From Thiohalocapsa sp. ML1 (GTDB lineage Bacteria; Pseudomonadota; Gammaproteobacteria; Chromatiales; Chromatiaceae), in the NCBI RefSeq assembly GCF_001469165.1, contig NZ_JABX01000049.1, forward strand, positions 1-43,032: a stretch of 43,032 nucleotides of DNA, read 5' to 3'. Positions within the stretch are counted from its first letter, which is position 1; every line of letters begins with the position of its first letter. A program made the translations under genes and the position numbers. Below the pieces are notes generated by a model. That model was not told the origin of the DNA, searched no databases, and saw only the letters and a list, made by a program, of their open reading frames with translations. Shown piece after piece: positions 26,149 through 32,299 of this stretch.

Positions 26149-26319
26149 TCAGCGCTCGGCGCTGTCCTGTCCGCCGGTGTCGCCCTCGTCGGCTTGCTCG
26201 TGCTTGGCTTCGCGCTCCTGCTTCAACCGCTTGAGCTTCGACATCTGCGAGAAGTAGAACCAGGCAACTGCACCGACGATGATGAGGAACTCAAGGCCCT
26301 TCAACGAGCTTGTGTCCAT
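26149..26319 (-). CDS. Tiny membrane protein B, 56 aa, paralogue of A
   Basis: MDTSSLKGLEFLIIVGAVAW, then FYFSQMSKLKRLKQEREAKH and a polar end QDSAER. One N-terminal transmembrane helix is followed by a charged, probably coiled-coil, cytosolic tail. GGAG lies about 11 bp upstream of the ATG at 26319. It lies 45 bp downstream of the V-ATPase D gene on the same strand and may be cotranscribed with it. The family is not recognised. A role as a small accessory membrane subunit is suggested only by position and topology. Confidence 0.7.
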   Translation of the reverse strand: MDTSSLKGLEFLIIVGAVAWFYFSQMSKLKRLKQEREAKHEQADEGDTGGQDSAER

Positions 26320-26364
26320 CGAATGGTCTCCGCTGAGTGGGTTTGGGAGGGGTGCCGGCCGCGA

Positions 26365-26997
26365 TCAGCCCGCCGCCCGCTGTTGCTGCCGCTCGCGCAG
26401 CACTTTCACCTGGAACAACGTATTGCGCTCTTCTTCTTCCAGCGCGGACTGGATGAAGTGAATGGTTCGGCGGTACAGCGGGATGATGTTGTATTTGAGC
26501 GCGTTGACGCGTTTTTGTGCCTTGCGCTGCTCCTCCATCAGCCGGTGCAGCGCGATCTCCACCTCGCCTAGGCGGGCCAGCACGACGGCGGCGTCGGCGA
26601 GGCGCTCGCGGGTGTTGTCGAAGCTTGCATCGCTGCCGAGCAGGCCGACGGGCTCGATGGGCTTGCGCTCGGCGGTGACGGCCGGGTATTCGACGCCGAG
26701 GGAGCGCCGCGGCAGGATGTCGACGCGCAGCGCCGGCTGGGCGCCGAGGGCCGCCTGGTGCAGGCCGCGGCTGCCAAGGCGCAGATGCGTGATGCCGAGG
26801 CAGCGGTAGGCCTCCTCCAGCCCCTGGCGGCTCGCCTCGCGCAGGCGTCGGTACTCGCCGATGCGCTCGTAGACGAGGCGGGTCAGCAGCTCGCGCTTGC
26901 GCTCCAGCAGGTCGTGCCCCTCTTCGAGAAACTTCACCTGCTTCTTGAGCGACAGCAGCGTGTTCTTCGTCGGCGGAACCTTCAGGATCTGGGCCAT
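26365..26997 (-). CDS. ntpD: V-type (A-type) ATPase/synthase subunit D
   Basis: From the ATG at 26997, 210 residues: MAQILKVPPTKNTLLSLKKQ, KFLEEGHDLLERKRELLTRL, central variable region, then ALKYNIIPLYRRTIHFIQSA and LEEEERNTLFQVKVLRERQQ. The two long terminal helices and the RRINALEY-like block (here KRVNALKYNIIP) are diagnostic of subunit D, the central stalk shaft that turns inside the A3B3 head. Subunits A, B, I, K, C, E and F are absent from the window; the next gene upstream is a photolyase beyond a repeat block. D is normally the last gene after B, so this is an isolated copy. Both ends are intact. An ATG two codons earlier (27003) is equally possible. Confidence 0.93.
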   Translation of the reverse strand: MAQILKVPPTKNTLLSLKKQVKFLEEGHDLLERKRELLTRLVYERIGEYRRLREASRQGLEEAYRCLGITHLRLGSRGLHQAALGAQPALRVDILPRRSLGVEYPAVTAERKPIEPVGLLGSDASFDNTRERLADAAVVLARLGEVEIALHRLMEEQRKAQKRVNALKYNIIPLYRRTIHFIQSALEEEERNTLFQVKVLRERQQQRAAG

Positions 26998-27303
26998 GAG
27001 CATGTCTCGGGGGTGACGGCAAGGGGCTTCGGCGGCGGCCGGCGGCGGCTCGGGCGGCGGCTGACTCGGCGGACAGATTACTCCGCGGAGCCGTGGCGGA
27101 CGATGGTCGGTGTCAACGCATGAGCGGGGCGGGCCGACTATTCCGACACGCGCCTCGGGGGCAAGCGGGCGAGATGGCGAAGGGCCGAGGGCCGAGGGCC
27201 GAGGAGGGCTCCGCTCCCGGCCCTTGCTTCACTTGCGACAACGAGCGGGTGCGCAACACCGCCCGTCCTTCACTTGGCGGGCTGCGGCGCAGCCCCCTCG
27301 GCG
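26998..27303. repeat. Gene-free gap with GGGCCGA heptamer hairpin
   Basis: 27180-27212 contains GGGCCGA repeats followed by GGAGGGCTCCGCTCCCGGCCC, able to form a hairpin. The rest up to the photolyase stop has no gene. Short AGCGGGCGCG-type sequences only. Confidence 0.7.
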
Positions 27304-28752
27304 TCAGCGCGTCTGCTTGATCTGCTCGAAGGCCGCCAGCGCCTCGGCGCGCGAGGCCTTGAGGTCCACCACGGGTGCCGGGTAGTTGCGGCCGTGTGCG
27401 ATGCCGACCAGTTCCAACAGGATGGGCTTCGCGCTCCAGGGCTGGTGGATCAGCCGGTCCGGCAGCGCGGCCAGCTCCGGGCACCAGCGGCGCACGTAGT
27501 GGCCCTCGGCGTCGAAGCGCTCGCCCTGCAGCACCGGGTTGAAGATGCGGAAGTAGGGCGCGGCATCGGCGCCGCTGCCCGCGGCCCATTGCCAGCCCTG
27601 GGTGTTGTTGGCGAGGTCGGCGTCCACCAGCGTGTCCCAGAACCAGCGCGCGCCCGCCTGCCAGGGCAGGCGCAGGTTCTTGGTCAGGAAGGACGCGACC
27701 ACCATGCGTACGCGGTTGTGCATCCAGCCGGTGTGCCAGAGCTCGCGCATGCCGGCGTCGACGATGGGGATGCCGGTCTGACCGCGCTGCCAGGCGTGCA
27801 GCAGCGCGCCGTCGTCCTGCCGCCAGGGAAAAGCCGCAAACTTCGGGTTCAGCGGCTCCGTCGGCGCGTGCGGGAAGTGAAACAGCATCTGCACGCTGAA
27901 TTCGCGCCAGCCCAGCTCACGCAGAAAGTGCCCGGCGCCGCCGTCCGTAACGCTGCCGGCGGCCTCGCGTACCGCGGCGAGCACCTGCCGCGGGCCGATC
28001 TCGCCCCAGTGCAGGTGCGGCGACAGGGCCGAGGTGCCGGGCTCGGCGGGGCGCTCGCGGGCGTCGGTGTAGTCGGCCACGCGCCCCGCGAGGAAGGCGA
28101 GGAGCCGCGCCTGGGCGCCCGCGGCTCCGGGTCGCCAGGCGTCCGCGAGGCCCTGGTCCCAGCGGATGCGCGGCAACAGGCCCAAGTCCGCGATGGGGAG
28201 CGAGCCCAGCGTGGGCGGCACCGGCGGCAGCGTTTGCGGGGCCGGCGTTGGGGTCGGCACCTCGGCCAGCCGCTCCACGCAGCGCTTCCAATAGGGGCTG
28301 AACACGCGATATGGCTCGCCTGCCTGGGTCTTGAGCGTCCAGGGCTCGAACAGCGCGGCGGCGTTGTGGCTCTCGCATCGAACGCCGTCGGCGCGCAGGG
28401 CCTGCTTGACCCGGGTGTCGCGGGCCACAGTGGCGGGCTCGTAGAGGCGGTTCCAGTGGCATTCCGCGGCGCCGGTGGCGTCGATGAGCGCGCGCAGTGA
28501 CTCAAGCGAGTCACCGCGGGCGACGATGAGCCTGGAGCCGGCGTCGGCCAGCCCGTCGGCCAGCGCCGTCAGTGCATGGTGCAGCCACCAGCGCGAGGCG
28601 CCGCCGGGCTGCCACGGTGCCTCCTCGTCCGGGGCGTGGATGTAGACGGGGATGACCCGCTCGCAGCGCGCGCGTGCCGCGGCCAGCGCCGGGTTGTCGG
28701 CGAGCCGCAGATCGCGGCGGAACCAGACGATGGCCGTTGCGGCATTAGGCAT
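27304..28752 (-). CDS. phrB: Deoxyribodipyrimidine photolyase
   Basis: The ATG at 28752 has GAGG 9 bp upstream. The product of 482 residues has the antenna-binding N-terminal Rossmann domain (TAIVWFRRDLRLADNPAL) and the FAD-binding C-terminal domain: LSPHLHWGEIGPRQV, GWREFSVQMLFHFP, GIPIVDAGMRELWHTGWMHN and DTLVDADLANNTQGWQWAAG, then SGADAAPYFRIFNP. These are the class I CPD photolyase signatures, including the tryptophans of the electron-transfer chain (WxFWD, W in QGWQW). It repairs UV cyclobutane dimers using light. The start overlaps the end of the upstream PEP-CTERM-like gene by 8 bp. Confidence 0.96.
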   Translation of the reverse strand: MPNAATAIVWFRRDLRLADNPALAAARARCERVIPVYIHAPDEEAPWQPGGASRWWLHHALTALADGLADAGSRLIVARGDSLESLRALIDATGAAECHWNRLYEPATVARDTRVKQALRADGVRCESHNAAALFEPWTLKTQAGEPYRVFSPYWKRCVERLAEVPTPTPAPQTLPPVPPTLGSLPIADLGLLPRIRWDQGLADAWRPGAAGAQARLLAFLAGRVADYTDARERPAEPGTSALSPHLHWGEIGPRQVLAAVREAAGSVTDGGAGHFLRELGWREFSVQMLFHFPHAPTEPLNPKFAAFPWRQDDGALLHAWQRGQTGIPIVDAGMRELWHTGWMHNRVRMVVASFLTKNLRLPWQAGARWFWDTLVDADLANNTQGWQWAAGSGADAAPYFRIFNPVLQGERFDAEGHYVRRWCPELAALPDRLIHQPWSAKPILLELVGIAHGRNYPAPVVDLKASRAEALAAFEQIKQTR

Positions 28753-29650
28753 CGGAACCTCGTTGGGTGCCTTGTCCGGAGCGGGTGTGATGGCGGGCTT
28801 GGAGCGATCTCGGCGGTTGGCACGGACCGCTCGTTGGGCAAGCCGACAATCGGGTCCGCCGCCGGGCGAGCCAAGCCACAGCCGGGAGCAGCAGTGCATA
28901 AGGCGCCGGCGCGGGCACCAGCGCGGGCAAGTCGAAGGGACCGGTTCGGAGCAGGATGCTGCCGAGTGTGAAGTCCGCGCGGGCGCTGCCCGTGTTGTCG
29001 CCGAGGTAGAGCATGTTCGGCGTATCGTACGGGTCCGGCAAGGGACTCGCGGGCGAGTAGTCGCGGGTGAGCCCGGTCAGGATCTCAATGCCGTCCGCGA
29101 GCAGGAAGTATTTGCTGTTGAGAATCAGCAGCTCGTAGTCGATCAGCTTCGGCGTCGTATCGAAGTCTTTGACGTATTCCGCTTGGGTAAAGCTCGGGCC
29201 GCTCTGCGCCCAGATGCGGTTCTCCCAGAAGCCGAGCTCGATGCCGAGTACGTCCATGCCGAGCAGGATGACGCTGAAGCCGGCGCGGTTGTGACTTGAG
29301 TGATTCTCGGCGTGGATCTGGAGCTGGAAGGAGAGATTGAACCCGTCGGCGGGGTTGAGCGCGGGAAAGCTTGAATTGACCGGAAACCAGTTGAAGAAAT
29401 ACCAGTGGTTGAAGTAGCCCGCGGCGCCCGCTCCAGATGTGTTCATGCGGACGCCGGTTCCTGCCACGACGTTCTGGGGCGGGGCAGGCGGGTTCAAGAG
29501 GGAGTCGTCCATGTAGACGAGCCAGGGCTGGTTCTGCGGCAGGTTGTTCTGTTTGCCGTCGTAGAGGAGGATCTCGGCGGACCGGGCGAAGGCCGAGAAC
29601 AAAACCAGCGTTGCCGCCAGCGCAAACCGGCGGAGGAGCAGGGTGGGCAT
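28745..29650 (-). CDS. Secreted PEP-CTERM-like protein, lectin-like beta domain
   Basis: AGGAG lies 9 bp upstream of the ATG at 29650. A Sec signal peptide (MPTLLLRRFALAATLVLFSA ending ARSA) precedes a beta-rich domain (NHWYFFNWFPVNSSFPALNP, GFSVILLGMDVLGIELGFWE) resembling L-type lectin or jelly-roll folds. Near the end VPAPAPYALLLPAVAWLARR fits a PEP-CTERM sorting signal: a proline motif, a hydrophobic helix and a basic cluster (RRRTR). The frame then runs on for about 35 residues (SACPTSGPC...), which is unusual and may follow a frameshift. PEP-CTERM proteins are processed by exosortases linked to polysaccharide secretion; no exosortase is in the window. Confidence 0.75.
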   Translation of the reverse strand: MPTLLLRRFALAATLVLFSAFARSAEILLYDGKQNNLPQNQPWLVYMDDSLLNPPAPPQNVVAGTGVRMNTSGAGAAGYFNHWYFFNWFPVNSSFPALNPADGFNLSFQLQIHAENHSSHNRAGFSVILLGMDVLGIELGFWENRIWAQSGPSFTQAEYVKDFDTTPKLIDYELLILNSKYFLLADGIEILTGLTRDYSPASPLPDPYDTPNMLYLGDNTGSARADFTLGSILLRTGPFDLPALVPAPAPYALLLPAVAWLARRRTRLSACPTSGPCQPPRSLQARHHTRSGQGTQRGSDA

Positions 29651-29659
29651 TTGGGGTTT

Positions 29660-29664
29660 CTCCT
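29660..29664 (-). promoter_or_regulatory. Ribosome binding site of the PEP-CTERM-like gene
   Basis: AGGAG on the minus strand, 9 bases before the ATG at 29650, supports this start. Confidence 0.8.
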
Positions 29665-29729
29665 GAGGATGATCGCGCCGGATTCTCGGGGATCGGCCCC
29701 CGGGACTCAATCGATTCCGCGGCTTTTCC

Positions 29730-29762
29730 TTGGCGCTGTAAGGGCGCTGCAAGGGCGCTGCA
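29730..29762. repeat. 11-bp tandem repeat between divergent genes
   Basis: Three units of GGGCGCTGCAA (29730-29740 variant TGGCGCTGTAA, then 29741-29751 and 29752-29762) lie in the 184-bp gap between the PEP-CTERM-like gene and the acetyltransferase, where promoters of both should be. Confidence 0.8.
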
Positions 29763-29834
29763 AGTATTGATGTCGCAAGGTCACGGGCTTGACCTCGGCC
29801 GCTCGGCCCGATCCTCTGTCGCAACGGAGCACGA

Positions 29835-30348
29835 ATGGACACCGACCACATCGACATCGTCGAGGCCCGTCTCGACGACCCCACCCACGCGCGGGCGCTG
29901 CTAACCGTGCTCGACGCCTACGCGGCCGACCCCATGGGCGCCGGCCGGCCGCTTTCGCCTGCGGTGCGGGAGCGGCTGATCCCGGCGCTGCGGGAGGTGC
30001 CGGGTGCGTGGCAACTGCTCGCGTTCGAGGGCGACGAGCCCATTGGTGCTGCGGTCTGTTTCACGGGCTTCTCGACCTTCCGCGCACTGCCGCAGGGGGC
30101 CGCTCACGAACATTCACGACTTCGCCGTGCTCGCGCCCTGGCGCCGCCGCGGCGTCGGCCGGCGCTTGCTCGGTGCCGTGGCGGCCGAGGCGCGCCGGCG
30201 CGGCCACTGCAAGCTGACGCTGGAGGTGCGCGACGACAATCCCGGTGCCGCCGCGCTCTATCGTGGGCTCGGCTTCGGTGCCGGGGAGGGCGACGGGCGG
30301 GCGGTGCAGTATCTCTTTATGGAGAAACGCTTGGTTTCAAGCCCCTAG
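29835..30348 (+). pseudogene. GNAT-family N-acetyltransferase split by a G-tract frameshift
   Basis: The first part from the ATG at 29835 (MDTDHIDIVEARLDDPTHAR through AAVCFTGFSTFRALPQG) and the second part (PLTNIHDFAVLAPWRRRGVG, RRLLGAVAAEARRRGHCKLT, NPGAAALYRGLGF, ending VQYLFMEKRLVSSP) join at a run of five G at about 30095-30100. Together they form a complete GNAT of about 170 residues with the acetyl-CoA loop RRRGVGRRLL. As read, translation from the ATG goes off-frame at residue 88. This may be a dead gene, a sequencing error or a slippage-controlled one. Confidence 0.8.
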
Positions 30349-30409
30349 AGTGCTTGACGGCGCCGAATGCTTGCAGATGAGTCAAGTTTCACGACGACAA
30401 GGCGCTTGC

Positions 30410-30830
30410 AGGCAAAAGGGCCGAGGGCCGAGGGCCAAGGGAGCCCGCCTCGGCCCTTGGCCCTTGGCCCGATGCGCCGACGAGCGGGCTGCGCAAGACG
30501 AGGCGCCGTGCCCTGGTCGGTCTGAGGCTCTGCCTCGCTAGCCCCTTGACTGGCGTGTGACTGGCGTGTGACTGGAGTGTTGACCTCCAGGTCAACACGG
30601 CGACAAAGCGGGATGCACTGATGTTCGAGTCCCTAGCCGAGCTGGAGGTCGGCTCTCCGGCCGGGCGATTCCCGAGTTGCAGTCAAGTTTCATGGCGACA
30701 AGGGCGACAAGGCGCTAGGGGCATAAGGGCCGAGGGCCGAGGGAGCCCTCCTCGGCCCTCGGCCCTCGGCCCTCGGCGATTGCGATGAGAACGACGCGTC
30801 GGTCTGAGGCGAAGCCTCGCTAGGGTTGGG
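30410..30830. repeat. Composite intergenic repeats
   Basis: Two GGGCCGA/CTCGGCC heptamer hairpins (30418-30474 and 30727-30776) flank the 22-bp palindrome GTGTTGACCT-CC-AGGTCAACAC (30577-30598), which is preceded by ACTGGCGTGTG repeats. TCGGTCTGAGGCTCTGCCTC plus GCTAG at 30517-30541 recurs as GGTCTGAGGCGAAGCCTCGC plus TAG at 30801-30823. No gene. Confidence 0.85.
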
Positions 30831-31083
30831 AAGCCTGCTCGCGGCGGTGGTTGACGGTCTTGAAGAGCTTGCGGGCGACGTAGGCGGCGTATTCCTCGAC
30901 GTTGTCGTAGCCGAAGTCCATGGCGATGCCGGCGAGGGCGTCCATGGCCGCCCGCAGCCGGGCGATCTCCTCCAGCGAGCGGCCGCAGGTGACGCAGCGC
31001 TCGCCGTTGTCGCGGCAGGCGTCTTTGCCTTGGCAGGGTTGGAAGCGGGCCACGGGGCTGTCCGATGGAGTCGAGCGGTTCAT
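30820..31083 (-). CDS. DUF1289-like cysteine-rich small protein, 87 aa
   Basis: From the ATG at 31083: MNRSTPSDSPVARFQPCQGK, then DACRDNGERCVTCGRSLEEI. C-x5-C-x6-C-x2-C followed by GRSLEEI resembles the DUF1289 zinc-ribbon-like signature (CxxxC...CxGCGRTLxEI), but the spacing of the first pair is wider. The remaining helical part (MDALAGIAMDFGYDNVEEYA) has no match I know. It starts 15 bp after the HDAC-family gene stop, so the two probably form an operon. Its stop codon (TAG) lies inside the copy of the repeat module at 30801-30823, which has thus supplied the gene's end. Confidence 0.75.
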   Translation of the reverse strand: MNRSTPSDSPVARFQPCQGKDACRDNGERCVTCGRSLEEIARLRAAMDALAGIAMDFGYDNVEEYAAYVARKLFKTVNHRREQASQP

Positions 31084-31097
31084 GATGCTGTTCGCCG

Positions 31098-32030
31098 TCA
31101 GCCGTGGCCGATCAGCTCGTCGATGTGCACGGCGACGCTGCGCCCGAGGGCGGACAGGTTGTAGCCGCCCTCCAGGCAGGAGACGATGCGCCCGCCGGCG
31201 TGGCGCTCCGCGAGCTCGTGCAACTGCTTGGTGATCCAGGCGTAGTCCGGCTCGCGCAGGTTGAAGTGCGCCATGTCGTCCTCGGCGTGGCCGTCGAAGC
31301 CGGCGGAGATCATCACGAGCTGCGGTGCGAAGGCGTCGAGGCGCTCGAGCCAGCGCGCCTGCACCGCGGCGCGGAAGGCGGCGCCGTCGGTGCGCGCCGG
31401 CAGCGGGATGTTGATGACGTTTGGCGCCTTGCAGTCGGCGCCGGTGCCCGGATAAAACGGGTGCTGAAAGCTCGAGCAAAAGAGCACGCGCTCGTCGTCG
31501 GCGAAGATGTCCTCGGTGCCGTTGCCGTGGTGGACGTCGAAGTCGATGATCGCGACCCGCTCGATGCCGTGCTCGGCCATGGCGTGCGCGGCGCCGACGG
31601 CGACGTTGTTGAAGAAGCAGAAGCCCATGGCCGCCTTGCGCTCGGCATGGTGGCCGGGCGGGCGTACCGCGCAGAAGGCCGCATGATGGCGCTCGCCCAT
31701 GACGAGGTCCACGGCGTAGGCCGTCCCGCCCGCTGCACGCAGCGCCGCGTCGAGCGTGCAGCAGTTCATGGCGGTGTCGCCGTCCACCCAGACCAGCACG
31801 TCGTCGGCCTTCGGCGCGGCCTCGCAGAGCATGTCCACGTAGCTCGGGTCGTGCACGCGCAAGAGTTGTTCGCGCGCCGCCTTCGGCGCGTCATAATGCG
31901 TGACCAGCATTTCGAGCCCGGCGGCGATCATGCGGTCGCCGATGGCGTGCAGCCGCTCCGGCACCTCCACGTGGTGGGCGCCCATCTTGTGCTGTCGGCA
32001 GTCGTCGTGGGAGATGAAGGCGAGATTCAT
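31098..32030 (-). CDS. Histone deacetylase/AcuC/AphA superfamily deacetylase
   Basis: The start at 32030 (MNLAFISHDDCRQHKMGAHH) gives 310 residues. Motifs in order: HHVEVPERL, RPPGHHAER (catalytic HH pair), GFCFFNNVAVGAAHAM, DFDVHHGNGTEDIF (zinc ligands D-x-H), SAGFDGHAEDDMA (third ligand D) and CLEGGYNLSALG with the catalytic Tyr. It is a class II-type arginase-fold deacetylase. Bacterial homologues act on acetylpolyamines, acetoin-pathway proteins or acetyl-lysine. A link with the divergent patZ (lysine acetyltransferase), whose start is only 270 bp away, would make an acetylation/deacetylation pair: inference from position. Confidence 0.93.
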   Translation of the reverse strand: MNLAFISHDDCRQHKMGAHHVEVPERLHAIGDRMIAAGLEMLVTHYDAPKAAREQLLRVHDPSYVDMLCEAAPKADDVLVWVDGDTAMNCCTLDAALRAAGGTAYAVDLVMGERHHAAFCAVRPPGHHAERKAAMGFCFFNNVAVGAAHAMAEHGIERVAIIDFDVHHGNGTEDIFADDERVLFCSSFQHPFYPGTGADCKAPNVINIPLPARTDGAAFRAAVQARWLERLDAFAPQLVMISAGFDGHAEDDMAHFNLREPDYAWITKQLHELAERHAGGRIVSCLEGGYNLSALGRSVAVHIDELIGHG

Positions 32031-32299
32031 CAAGGGGCCCCGTGGTGAGTCGTGTTGCCTGACCGGCCGCGCTGCGCGTCGGCCGCCGTGGTTGCGGCGC
32101 TTGGTCCCGCGGGCAGCGAGCCTGCGGACATGCTGCCGGCTGATCATCACGGCAAGCGACGGCGGCGTCGACCCTTGCCGCTTGCCGCGAGCGGAGATTC
32201 AAGCGCCGCATGCCGCTAATCGATACCGCAGCGCTTCCCCGGGGCGCAACCGTTTTGTCACAAGCTTAATGCCTTTTTTGCCCGGGAGGGCAAGCACCG

